Shown here: in pieces, positions 54,926 through 63,037 of the stretch | How positions within the stretch are numbered: the stretch's first letter is position 1 | Layout of the letters: every line of letters begins with the position of its first letter | NCBI RefSeq assembly: GCF_017916505.1 | Contig: NZ_JAFMSZ010000001.1 | Span: 1,116,001-1,180,000, forward strand | DNA: 64,000 bases | Origin: Naasia sp. SYSU D00057 | GTDB lineage: Bacteria > Actinomycetota > Actinomycetes > Actinomycetales > Microbacteriaceae | Direction: 5' to 3' | The notes under the pieces: model-generated | What the model saw: the letters and a program-made list of their open reading frames with translations, nothing else | Database searches by the model: none | Told to the model about the DNA's origin: nothing | Position numbers and translations under genes: made by a program

Positions 54926-55912
54926 TCAGTACAGGAGGTTGGCGAGCCGGCGGCGTCCGGCGATGACGCGGGGGTCCTCGGCGCCGCCGATCTCGAAGTA
55001 CTCGAGGAGGCGGGCGCGGACCGCGTCCTTGCCGGCGGCGTCGAGCGACGGGAAGAGCGTGAGCAGCCGGTCGAAGGCGTCGTCGAGGTGGCCGCCGGAG
55101 ACGTCGAGGTCGGCGACGTCGAGCTGGGCCTGCACGTCCTTCGGGCTGCCGGCGGCGGCGCTGCGGATGCCGTCCATCGTCTTGCCCTGCAGCCGGGCGA
55201 GGAGGCTCACCTGGGCGAGCCCGGCGACGGCCAGGGAGTCGCGCGGGTCCTGGGCGATCGCCGTCCTGTACTCCGCGATCGCGGCCTCGTAGTCGCCGCG
55301 CTCGATGGCCGCGTAGGCCTCGGCGTGGTGCGGCGGCAGGGGCTCCTCGGCCGGGGCGGCGTCGCCGTCCTGAGGAGCCGCTCCGTCGACGACCGCGACG
55401 CCGGTGACCCCGTTCTGCGCGGCGAGGGCGAGCAGCTGGTCGAAGACATCGCGCAGCTGGTCCTCCGGCACCGCGCCGGCGAACAGGGCGAGGGGCCGGC
55501 CGCCGATCACCGCGGCGACGGTCGGCACCGACTGGGCCTGGAACGCCTGCGTGAGCTGCGGGTTCGCCTCGGCCTCGACGGTGACGAGGAGCAGTCGTCC
55601 TGCGTACTCGGCGACGAGGCGCTCGAGGAGGGGCGAGAGCTCCTTGCTCGGCTCCGCCCAGGACGCCCACAGGTCGATGACGACCGGGAGGACGCGGGAG
55701 AGCTCGAGGACCTGGCCGAAGTTCGCATCCGTGCCCTCGAGCACGAGGCTCGGCACGGGCACGCCGTTCGCGGGCGCCGCACCCGGCGCTCCGCTCGGAG
55801 CGCTGCGCCCGGCCGGCGGGGCCGACGAGGGTGCGGGCGCGGTGCGTCCCCGGTTGACCAGGGGCGACAGGTCGATGGCACCCCGAAGACTGCCGGGCTG
55901 CGGCATGCTCAC
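54926..55912 (-). CDS. YbbN/CnoX-like thioredoxin-fold co-chaperone
   Basis: A 328-aa protein. Residues 1-60 are a Pro/Ala-rich tail, about 60-165 a thioredoxin fold (DANFGQVLELSRVLPVVIDLWASWAEPSKELSPLL) in which the usual CxxC is replaced by SWAEPS, so it has no redox pair. Residues 205-328 are tetratricopeptide-like helices (HAEAYAAIERGDYEAAIAEYR). This is the YbbN arrangement; YbbN helps chaperones under oxidative stress. GTG at 55912 lies 2 nt after the stop of the upstream membrane gene, whose last codons (AAGGAG) supply the ribosome site, so it is coupled. The 3' end converges on array D. Confidence 0.88.
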   Translation of the reverse strand: MSMPQPGSLRGAIDLSPLVNRGRTAPAPSSAPPAGRSAPSGAPGAAPANGVPVPSLVLEGTDANFGQVLELSRVLPVVIDLWASWAEPSKELSPLLERLVAEYAGRLLLVTVEAEANPQLTQAFQAQSVPTVAAVIGGRPLALFAGAVPEDQLRDVFDQLLALAAQNGVTGVAVVDGAAPQDGDAAPAEEPLPPHHAEAYAAIERGDYEAAIAEYRTAIAQDPRDSLAVAGLAQVSLLARLQGKTMDGIRSAAAGSPKDVQAQLDVADLDVSGGHLDDAFDRLLTLFPSLDAAGKDAVRARLLEYFEIGGAEDPRVIAGRRRLANLLY

Positions 55913-55914
55913 GA

Positions 55915-57738
55915 TTACAGCTCCTTCACGCCGATCAGAGCCTGAGCGTACCCGAGCAGCACGACCTTCCCGTTCTCGTCGGTGCCCGGCGGCACGAAGA
56001 ACAGCAGCTGGTAGCCGTAGGTCGACTCCACGCCCTTCGTGGTCGACGCGAGGCCCGACAGCGCCTTCACGCGACCGCTGAGGTTGATCGTGGCGCCCTC
56101 CTCGACGACCTTCGCCGTCTCCCGCTCGACGATGCTCGCCGTGACGAGGGCACCGGAGTCGTTGCTCGCGAGCGCCAGGACGGGACCGGAGCCCTCCCCG
56201 TTGCTGTACTCGAGCGACGCCGTGGCGGGCAGCTCCGACTTCCGCTGGTTCTTGAGGTCGACGCCCACCTGGCTGCGCAGGCCGTCCGGCTCCGACTCGA
56301 ACAGCGGGGCGAACTCGCTCTCGTCGCCCTTCATCAGGATGTCGGCGTACTCGCCGGCGATCTGGTCGGGCTGGACCGCGAGCAGCTTGACGTCGTTCGC
56401 GAGCAGCGGGGCGCCGACGGTGGGCGGCGCGACGGCCGGGAACGGCACGTTGGCCTGCAGCTTCACCGCGTAGTTGACGAGGTAGTTGTCGCGGGGCGTC
56501 TCCTGCACCAGCACGAGGGCGGTGGGCGCGACGGCTGGGTCGTCGCCGCCGACGACGGCGAGCACGGTGCGCGGCCACGTGTCGGTCGCCTGCGGGAGGC
56601 TCAGCGTGACGGGCGTCGCCGGGATCGCGTCGGGTGCCGGGATGCCGCCGTCCGCGCCGCGCATCGTGTAGTTCGCCGTGCGCTCCTCGAGCGCCGGACC
56701 GGCCATGCGGCTCTTCAGAAGGTCCGCGTTGCGCTCGGTGTCGGCCTGCGTGACGGTCGTCGAGACGCGGTCGATGATGCGGCGCAGCTGGCCCTCGGTG
56801 ACGGCGACCGGCTGGACCTCCTCCGCGGGCAGCGCGGTCGAGGTCACCGTCGGCACGGGCGCCGGGTCGTTCTCGAACAGCTGCTCGGTGGCGGTGCACC
56901 CGGTGAGCAGCAGACCGGCGGTCACGGTGAGGCCGAGCGCCGCGAAGGCGTTGCGGCCGGCCGCACGGCGTCCCTTCGCGGTGGTCGTCGGCTCGAGGGC
57001 CGGACCGCGGATGGCGCGAGGACGCGGCGGAGCCGGCAGCTTGGGCGCCTTGGGCGGCGACTTGCGACGCGGACCGCGGGTGCGGCGCATGTGCACGAGG
57101 CCCCAGATGTAGAGGGCGAGCCCGACGAGCAGCAGAACGCCGCCGCCGACGATGAGCGGCCCGGCCCACGGGGTCGAGTGCTGCAGCGGCCAGCTGAGGG
57201 TGACGTTGGCGGGCGCCGGCTCGGTGCCGTCCGACGCGATGATCAGGGACACGTCGTCGGGGACGCTGACGGTCCAGGTGAGCGACCCCTCGCCCGACTT
57301 CTCGTCGAGCCAGAGATCCGACCCGGCCGGGTTCGGCGCCGGCTCGTCCTCGGCGGCGGCGTCGTCAGCCGCGGCGTCATCCGCAGCCGCGGCATCGTCG
57401 CCGGTCGCCTCCGGCTCCACGAGCCGGGCGCCGAGCTCACTGGTCTCCTCGTCGAAGGAGATGGCCGTGTAGGGGTCGTCGCCGATCCAGGCGGTGATGT
57501 CGCTCGTGCGGGCGTACGCGGCCCAGACGGTCTCGCCGCCCGAGAGCTCCACACGCTGCTGCCCCGGGTTGCTCGTGAGCACCCTGCCGGGGATGACGGT
57601 GAAGGCGGTGCCCTCGTCCGCGGTGGAGACCGTGGTGGTCAGCTGGTCCGGCGGCGCCAGCCAGGTGCGCTGCGCGATGCCGAAGACGATCATGGCCGCT
57701 GCGACGACGAAGGCGACGATGGCGGAGACGAACCGCAC
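55915..57738 (-). CDS. Large envelope protein with two membrane segments and an internal lipobox
   Basis: A 607-aa protein of unknown function. TM1 is at residues 3-21; a periplasmic domain follows with an Ala/Asp repeat (DDAAA x3, about 114-130); TM2 is at 193-215; then a basic Pro-rich stretch (RRKSPPKAPKLPAPPRP). Residues 255-281 read as a complete lipoprotein signal: basic KGRRAAGRN, a hydrophobic core, and LLLTGC with Cys 281. A 325-residue extracytoplasmic domain follows. No known catalytic motif was recognised. It is translated with ybbN. It may be a fusion of a small membrane protein and a lipoprotein. Confidence 0.8.
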   Translation of the reverse strand: MRFVSAIVAFVVAAAMIVFGIAQRTWLAPPDQLTTTVSTADEGTAFTVIPGRVLTSNPGQQRVELSGGETVWAAYARTSDITAWIGDDPYTAISFDEETSELGARLVEPEATGDDAAAADDAAADDAAAEDEPAPNPAGSDLWLDEKSGEGSLTWTVSVPDDVSLIIASDGTEPAPANVTLSWPLQHSTPWAGPLIVGGGVLLLVGLALYIWGLVHMRRTRGPRRKSPPKAPKLPAPPRPRAIRGPALEPTTTAKGRRAAGRNAFAALGLTVTAGLLLTGCTATEQLFENDPAPVPTVTSTALPAEEVQPVAVTEGQLRRIIDRVSTTVTQADTERNADLLKSRMAGPALEERTANYTMRGADGGIPAPDAIPATPVTLSLPQATDTWPRTVLAVVGGDDPAVAPTALVLVQETPRDNYLVNYAVKLQANVPFPAVAPPTVGAPLLANDVKLLAVQPDQIAGEYADILMKGDESEFAPLFESEPDGLRSQVGVDLKNQRKSELPATASLEYSNGEGSGPVLALASNDSGALVTASIVERETAKVVEEGATINLSGRVKALSGLASTTKGVESTYGYQLLFFVPPGTDENGKVVLLGYAQALIGVKEL

Positions 57739-57972
57739 GATGCATCACTCCTTACGAGACTGCCGCAGAACGCTTCGATGCTCCGGACCGAACGGTTCAT
57801 CGTAGGTCGAGGGAGGGGCGCAAACCCCGGAGGCGCTCCCGGCACTCACGGGATTTCCGCCATGACGGCAGAAAAAGTCGGTGTCCAGAGTAGTGGGCGA
57901 GCCTGAATGTTGTCCCAGCATCGACCTCGGGCCGCCCCGCCCCGGCTCCCGCCCCCGGCGGAGGCGGCGGTC

Positions 57973-57978
57973 TATGCT
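57973..57978 (+). promoter_or_regulatory. Predicted -10 of the coiled-coil gene
   Basis: TATGCT, with no good -35, predicts transcription from about 57985 and a leader of about 53 nt with an AAGGAG ribosome site (57026 offset: 58026-58031) before the TTG start at 58038. The rest of 57739-58037 shows no gene. Confidence 0.5.
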
Positions 57979-58037
57979 TGCGACGGTCACGGGCGCCCCC
58001 GGCGTCCCCGCGACCCCGACGACGCAAGGAGTGACCA

Positions 58038-59528
58038 TTGGCCACTGACGAAGCCCAGTTCAGCCAGGTGATGCGCGGCTACAACCGCGAAGAGGTCGAC
58101 CGGGCGATCAAGGACATCCGTCGCGAGCTGATCTCCGCCAACAGCGCCAACACCGAGGCTCAGAAGGAGATCAAGCGTCTCTCGGCCCAGGTGGACGAGC
58201 TGAGCGCCGAGCTGGACGAGGTCGGCAGCCCCACGTATTCCGGGCTCGGCCACCGACTCGAGAACACCCTCCGCATCGCCGAGGAGCAGGCGACGCGCCT
58301 CATCGCGCAGGCCGACATCGATGCGGAGCGGCTCCGCGCCGGCGTCCAGGCCGACATCGACCGCCTGAAGCTCGAGGCCGCCGACCACGCCGAGCGCACG
58401 CTGCTCGACGCGCGCAACCGGGCCGCCGACATGCTCGAGTCCGCCCGCGCCGAGGTCGACGACATGACGCTCCGCGCCCAGGATGCCGCGGAGCAGGCAC
58501 TGCAGGACGCGTCCCGCGAGGCCGCCGCCATCCGCGGCAGCGTCGCCACGGAGGCCGCCGAGACGCGCGGCACCGTCAAGCGCGAGGTCGCGGCCATCCG
58601 CGCCACCGCCGAGCGGGAGGCCGCCGAGCTGCGCGTCGTCGCCGATCGGGAGACCGCCGCCGCCCGCGAGGAGGCCGCTCGCCTCGCCCGCGACACCGAG
58701 CTGGGTCGGGCCGCGCTCGTCCGCGAGCTGCAGGAGGCGCGCGTCGAGACCGCCCGCGAGCTGCGTCTGGAGCGCGAGCAGCACGACCGCGCCCTCGCGG
58801 CGGAGCGCGAGGACCTCGAGCGCGAGGTCCGTGCCGCCCGGGAGGCTCTGACCCGCGAGATCGAGCTCGCGCGCGCGGAGCTCGCCACCGAGCTCGCCGA
58901 CGCCCGCGCCGCCCTCGAGACCGAGCTGGCCGGCACGGCCGCCCAGGCGACCCGCGACGCGGAGCGCGAGCGCGCCGCCCTCGCCGCCGAGACCGAGAAG
59001 GCCCGTGCCGAGCTCGCCGCCGAGACGGCCGCCGCTCGCGACGAGCTGGCCCACGAGCTCGCGGAGGCGCGGGCCGAGATCAGCCGGGAGACCGAGCAGG
59101 CGCGCCTCGACCTCGACATCGAGCTCAAGGCCCGCCGCGACGAGGCGGAGAAGGAGTACCTGCAGCGGCATCAGGAGGCCGTGTCGCAGACGCAGAAGTA
59201 CCTCGACGAGGCGAACCTGCAGCTCGCGGACGCCGTCCGGCGCGCGGCGGACAAGCGCCTCGAGGCGGACACCCTCGAGATCGCCTCCGAGCGCGACAGC
59301 CGCATCAAGCGCGAGGAGGCGGCCGAGGCCGCCGCCGCGATGATCGAGGAGGCCGAGGACCGGGCCGCCGCGATCCTCTCCGACGCGGACAGCCGATCCC
59401 GTGCCCTGATCGCGGACGCCGAGCAGCGCCTCGAGGAGATCCGGCACGAGCGCGACGAGGTCGCGGCCTACTTCGAGAGCCTGCGCGGTGTGCTCCAGCA
59501 CGCCGAGCAGGTGAGCGCGGACCGCTGA
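58038..59528 (+). CDS. DivIVA/Scy-like long coiled-coil protein
   Basis: A 496-aa, almost entirely helical protein. The first 30 residues contain FSQVMRGYNREEVDRAI, the N-terminal lipid-binding motif of DivIVA-type proteins. From about 33 to the end runs a heptad coiled coil of Ala, Glu and Arg with little else, as in Scy/FilP/cellulose-binding-like proteins of the actinobacterial polarisome. The start is TTG at 58038: GTG nearby (58031) leads to an early stop, and AAGGAG is at 58026-58031, 6 nt from TTG. It probably scaffolds polar growth or septation. The AI-2E family gene follows after 10 nt. Long frames on the opposite strand are by-products of the repetitive codon use. Confidence 0.87.
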   Translation: MATDEAQFSQVMRGYNREEVDRAIKDIRRELISANSANTEAQKEIKRLSAQVDELSAELDEVGSPTYSGLGHRLENTLRIAEEQATRLIAQADIDAERLRAGVQADIDRLKLEAADHAERTLLDARNRAADMLESARAEVDDMTLRAQDAAEQALQDASREAAAIRGSVATEAAETRGTVKREVAAIRATAEREAAELRVVADRETAAAREEAARLARDTELGRAALVRELQEARVETARELRLEREQHDRALAAEREDLEREVRAAREALTREIELARAELATELADARAALETELAGTAAQATRDAERERAALAAETEKARAELAAETAAARDELAHELAEARAEISRETEQARLDLDIELKARRDEAEKEYLQRHQEAVSQTQKYLDEANLQLADAVRRAADKRLEADTLEIASERDSRIKREEAAEAAAAMIEEAEDRAAAILSDADSRSRALIADAEQRLEEIRHERDEVAAYFESLRGVLQHAEQVSADR

Positions 59529-59538
59529 AGTCCCGCGG

Positions 59539-60588
59539 GTGAAGATCCAGAATCCCTTCCGGGTCGGCCTGCTGGCCGGCCTTGGCGTCCTCCTCGCGGT
59601 GACGATCGGCTCCGCGGTCGATCAGCTCTCGACGATCCTCACCTACGTCGGCGCGGCGATCTTCCTCGCGCTCGGCCTGGACCCGCTCGTCTCGTTCCTC
59701 GAGCGCCGCGGCCTGCCGAGATGGGCGTCCCTGCTCATCACGGTGATCGTGGTGCTCGGGGCGGTGACCGGCGTGATGTTCGCGATCGTGCCGGCGATCG
59801 TCAAGCAGGCGAGCGCGCTGGTCCAGTCGATCCTCGACTACACGAGCGGCGTCACCTGGGGCGACTTCATCTCGACGATCCAGGGCTACGTGGGCGACTC
59901 CGTCAACGTCCAGGAGATCGCCGAGGGCGTGACGGCCTACCTGCAGGACAACTTCGACACGATCACCGGCAACGTCCTGGCCGTGAGCCTCGGCATCGCG
60001 AACGGCCTCTTCGGCGCGTTCATCGTGCTCGTCCTCACCCTCTACTTCACGGCGTCGCTCGACACGCTGAAGTCGGCGCTGTACCAGCTCATCCCCGCCA
60101 CCAAGCGGGCGCGGTTCGCGGACCTCGCCGAGCAGGTGACCGAGTCCGTCGGCCGCTACATCATCGGCCAGGTGTCGCTCGCGCTCTGCAACGGCGTGCT
60201 GACCTTCATCTTCCTGTCGGTGATCGGCGGCGAGCTCCCGGTGGTGTTCGCGTTCCTCGCCTTCCTCGGCTCGCTGATCCCGTTCGTCGGGACGCTGAGC
60301 GCCTCGGTGCTGATCCTGCTCGGCCAGGTGCTGCTGCTGCCGGACTCGATCCCGACCTGGATCACCGTCGGCGTCTACTACCTCGTCTACATGCAGGTCG
60401 AGGCGTACGTGCTGAGCCCCAACATCATGAAGCGGGCGGTCAAGGTGCCGGGCGCCGTCGTCGTCATCGCGGCCCTCGTCGGCGGCACCCTGCTCGGCAT
60501 CCTCGGCGCGCTCATCGCGATCCCGGTGGCGGCGTCGATCCTGCTGATCATGAAGCAGGTCGTCATCCCGCGGCAGAACGAGCTCTAG
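59539..60588 (+). CDS. AI-2E family transporter (TqsA/YdiK-like)
   Basis: A 349-aa polytopic protein with about seven to eight helices. Conserved blocks are FLALGLDPLVSFLERRGLPRWAS, LYFTASLDTLKSALYQLIPATKR and the late GGELPVVFAFLAFLGSLIPFVGTL. Family members export autoinducer-2 or act as Na+/H+ antiporters; which applies here cannot be told. GTG at 59539 follows the coiled-coil gene by 10 nt, so they share a transcript. Confidence 0.9.
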   Translation: MKIQNPFRVGLLAGLGVLLAVTIGSAVDQLSTILTYVGAAIFLALGLDPLVSFLERRGLPRWASLLITVIVVLGAVTGVMFAIVPAIVKQASALVQSILDYTSGVTWGDFISTIQGYVGDSVNVQEIAEGVTAYLQDNFDTITGNVLAVSLGIANGLFGAFIVLVLTLYFTASLDTLKSALYQLIPATKRARFADLAEQVTESVGRYIIGQVSLALCNGVLTFIFLSVIGGELPVVFAFLAFLGSLIPFVGTLSASVLILLGQVLLLPDSIPTWITVGVYYLVYMQVEAYVLSPNIMKRAVKVPGAVVVIAALVGGTLLGILGALIAIPVAASILLIMKQVVIPRQNEL

Positions 60589-60597
60589 CGGAGCACC

Positions 60598-61326
60598 TCA
60601 GGTGGCGGAGACGGGACCGTCCCACTCGCTGGGCAGCGGCGCGGCGGCGGGGTTCACGCGCTGCACGATCTCGTCGAGGACCGTGCGCGTGTAGTTCTCC
60701 CCCACCCAGAGGTGCTTGGCGCCCTCGACGCCGACGACCTCCACGTTCGGCGCGGACGCGAACTTCTCGCGCGCCTCGTCGGGGCGGAGGAAGTCGTCGA
60801 ACTCGGGCACCAGGGCGGTGATCCGCCGCTCGTCTCCGGCCCAGGCCCGCACCTCGTCGGCGCTCGTGCGTCGCAGCGGCGGGGAGAGCAGGATGATGCC
60901 CTCGCTCGGGTGCTCCCTCCCCCACTTCAGGGCGACCTCGGTGCCGAACGACCAGCCGACCAGCCAGGGCGCCGGCAGCCCGCGCTCCGTGACGAAGGCC
61001 ATCGCGGCGGCGAGGTCCTCGCGCTCGTGCACGCCGTCGCCGAACTCGCCCTCGCTCGTGCCGCGCGGCGACGTCGTGCCGCGCGTGTTGAAGCGGAGCA
61101 CGGCGAGGTCCGCCAGCGCGGGCAGTCGTGCCGCGGCCTTCCGCAGCACGTGGGAGTCCATGAAGCCGCCCGCGGTGGGCAGCGGGTGCAGCGTGACGAG
61201 GGTCGCCACCGGCTCCCGGGTCTCGGGCAGCGCGAGCTCGCCGACGAGCGTGAGCCCGTCCGCCGTCTCGAGGGTCACGTCCTCCCGCCGAGCGGGAAGC
61301 TCGATCCCTCCACGGATCTCCACCAC
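60598..61326 (-). CDS. Alpha/beta hydrolase
   Basis: A 242-aa cytoplasmic hydrolase. The nucleophile elbow is GWSFGTEVAL (Ser), the oxyanion-side strand LVTLHPLPTAGGF, the acid TALVPEFDDFLRPDEAR and the His in GAKHLWVGE. HPLPTAGGFMDSHVLRKAAARL...FNTRGTTSPRGTSEG resembles CocE/dienelactone-like serine hydrolases. The start is ambiguous between GTG 61326 and GTG 61323; both are 1-5 nt from the upstream stop (61328), so it is coupled to the small zinc protein. Converges with the AI-2E gene over a 9-nt gap. Substrate unknown. Confidence 0.85.
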   Translation of the reverse strand: MVEIRGGIELPARREDVTLETADGLTLVGELALPETREPVATLVTLHPLPTAGGFMDSHVLRKAAARLPALADLAVLRFNTRGTTSPRGTSEGEFGDGVHEREDLAAAMAFVTERGLPAPWLVGWSFGTEVALKWGREHPSEGIILLSPPLRRTSADEVRAWAGDERRITALVPEFDDFLRPDEAREKFASAPNVEVVGVEGAKHLWVGENYTRTVLDEIVQRVNPAAAPLPSEWDGPVSAT

Positions 61327-61327
61327 C

Positions 61328-61621
61328 TCAGGCCACCTTCCAGCAGTGCGAATGCCAGTGCCGGCGCGCGGCGAGGTCGTTCGCCTCACCGAGCACGCCG
61401 TCCGCGCGCCACACCACCAGGTGCGCGACGCCCGGGTCGATCCCGTTGCCGCAGCCGGGGCAGCGGTACTCCTTCACCGCCTGCACCGCGCTGATCGGCT
61501 GGACGTTGAACGTGCCGCCGCGCCGCACCTCGGTGCGCCGCCAGCCGGTCAGCAGCCGCGACAGGTCGTCGCCGTCGTCCTCGTCCTTGCGCGCGCCGCG
61601 AGGTCGATTGCTGCGCGGCAT
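61328..61621 (-). CDS. Small Cys/His zinc-ribbon-like protein
   Basis: A 97-aa protein with a basic N-terminus (MPRSNRPRGARKDED) and a conserved-looking core: DDLSRLLTGWRRTEVRRGGTFNVQPIS, YRCPGCGNGIDPGVAH and a C-terminal HWHSHCWKVA. CPGC plus the HxHC element could hold one zinc ion. Similar actinobacterial proteins are often labelled ATP/GTP-binding, with no P-loop to support it. It is upstream of and coupled to the alpha/beta hydrolase. Role unknown. Confidence 0.78.
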   Translation of the reverse strand: MPRSNRPRGARKDEDDGDDLSRLLTGWRRTEVRRGGTFNVQPISAVQAVKEYRCPGCGNGIDPGVAHLVVWRADGVLGEANDLAARRHWHSHCWKVA

Positions 61622-61661
61622 GTGCCGATTCTACGGAAGGGCGGAACGACGGGCGCGCCCG

Positions 61662-62375
61662 TCAGTACCAGCCGACGTCGACCGAGTGGCCCCAAGCGCC
61701 GCAGGGGCTGCCGTAGCGGCCCTGGATGTAGCCGAGACCCCAGTGGATCTGCGTGGCGGCGTTCGTCTGCCAGTCGGCGCCGGACGACGCCATCTTGCTG
61801 CCCGGGAGAGCCTGCGGGATGCCGTAGGCACCGCTCGACGGGTTCGCCGCGTTGACGCGCCAGCCGGACTCCTTGTTCCAGAGCGCGACGAGGCAGTCGA
61901 ACTGGTCGCTGCCGAAGCCTCGAGCGGCGAGCATCTCGGCCGCGATCGCCTGCGCCGAGCCGGGGCTGGCGACGGCGACCGGAGCGCTGTAGCCGCCACC
62001 TCCGCCGGAGCTGGAGGAGGACTCCTCCTCGACGGCCGGTGGGGGCGGGGGCGGCGGAGGCTTCGGCTTCTCGGTGACCGTGAAGTTGTCGCGCGTGATC
62101 TGCTCGGCCTCGTACGCGGCCGTCTCGACCTGGAGCAGCTGCTGCGCCTCGACGGACAGGCGGGACGTCGACGTCATGTAGTACGGGGACGCCGTGGCGC
62201 CCGCGTACGGGTCCGTCACGTTGACGAGGAGGATGCCGAAGACGGCGACGAACCCGAAGAGGGAGAGGGCGATCCGCCCGTGCATCGGAGCCTTGCGCGC
62301 GCGCCGCTGCGGGGGTCGCGTCGGGGACGCCCCGGAAGGCCGGATGGCAATCGCCGTGCTCGAATGCTTACCCAC
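61662..62375 (-). CDS. Secreted lytic-transglycosylase-like protein
   Basis: A 237-aa exported protein. A basic N-terminus (RPPQRRARKAPMHGR) precedes a hydrophobic segment at about 33-53 (IALSLFGFVAVFGILLVNV). A Pro-rich/Ser-Gly-rich linker (eight prolines in a row, about 107-114) leads to a C-terminal SLT-like domain: FDCLVALWNKESGWRVNAAN with the catalytic Glu, SSGAYGIPQALPGSKM and a terminal WGHSVDVGWY. The fold matches aggregation-promoting/peptidoglycan lysozyme-like domains of actinobacteria. GTG at 62375 has a TACCAT box 9 nt upstream. It lies between two wall/growth-related genes. Confidence 0.87.
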   Translation of the reverse strand: MGKHSSTAIAIRPSGASPTRPPQRRARKAPMHGRIALSLFGFVAVFGILLVNVTDPYAGATASPYYMTSTSRLSVEAQQLLQVETAAYEAEQITRDNFTVTEKPKPPPPPPPPAVEEESSSSSGGGGGYSAPVAVASPGSAQAIAAEMLAARGFGSDQFDCLVALWNKESGWRVNAANPSSGAYGIPQALPGSKMASSGADWQTNAATQIHWGLGYIQGRYGSPCGAWGHSVDVGWY

Positions 62376-62444
62376 GATGAACCGATGGTAGCAAACGGTC
62401 CCCGCAAGACCCCGGATAGGGGCCCGCCGCCGTGTCCGCGCCGC

Positions 62445-62996
62445 TCACCGGACGGCGAGCATCACGTCGACGACGGCATCGAGCAGCATGTCGACCTGCC
62501 ACTCCTGGTAGCCCCCGCGGCGCGGGCGGAAGGCGACCGTGCGCACCTCGTCGATGCTCATGGGGGTGCCGTCCTTGAAGTACTTCCCCAGCCGCGCGCT
62601 GAACCTGTCGACCTCGTCGATGTCGTAGCCGATCGACATGGCGCCCGCGTGCTCGAACCGCTCGCCGTCGGGGCGGCTGACGCGCTCGAGGATCTCTGCG
62701 GCCGTGGAACGGGCCTCGCTGAACCACGCCTTCTCGCCCTGCGCCTTCACCGCGTGGTTGCGCTCGCGCAGCGCGAACGCGTCCTCGAGCCGCTCGAGCG
62801 CCGCATCCACGTGGGCGGTCGAGTAGCCGCCCTTCTCCATGGGGAAGGCGGTGCGGCGGATCGTGCGGGCGTCGATCCCGGTGATCGTGCCGGCCGGCGA
62901 GTCGTACGCCCGGCGCGCGACGGCGAGGAACCGGTCCACGTCCTCCACCCGGTAGCCGAGCTTCGTGCGCCGGCTCCGGGGGAAGGTGTTCGCCAT
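62445..62996 (-). CDS. Two-repeat DivIVA-domain protein
   Basis: A 183-aa protein made of two similar halves. Each half has a GY...VDRF motif (LGYRVEDVDRFLA; IGYDIDEVDRFSA) followed by a second helix with FPMEKGGYSTAHVDAALE or FRPRRGGYQEWQVDMLLD. These are DivI1A-type repeats as in TIGR03544. ATG at 62996 has a CACAAT box 7 nt upstream (leaderless). It may act with the coiled-coil protein at 58038 in polar growth. It is in the same direction as cdsA and only 41 nt from it. Confidence 0.85.
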   Translation of the reverse strand: MANTFPRSRRTKLGYRVEDVDRFLAVARRAYDSPAGTITGIDARTIRRTAFPMEKGGYSTAHVDAALERLEDAFALRERNHAVKAQGEKAWFSEARSTAAEILERVSRPDGERFEHAGAMSIGYDIDEVDRFSARLGKYFKDGTPMSIDEVRTVAFRPRRGGYQEWQVDMLLDAVVDVMLAVR

Positions 62997-63037
62997 GGCC
63001 ACCATTGTGCCGCTGATCGCGCGGGCGGCCGGGAGGC

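Noticed and set aside
57987-59501. A 504-residue reading frame on the minus strand opposite the coiled-coil gene
   Set aside because: It is the mirror of a low-complexity coiled coil: Leu/Val/Gly-rich and without recognised domains, and it lacks a ribosome site.
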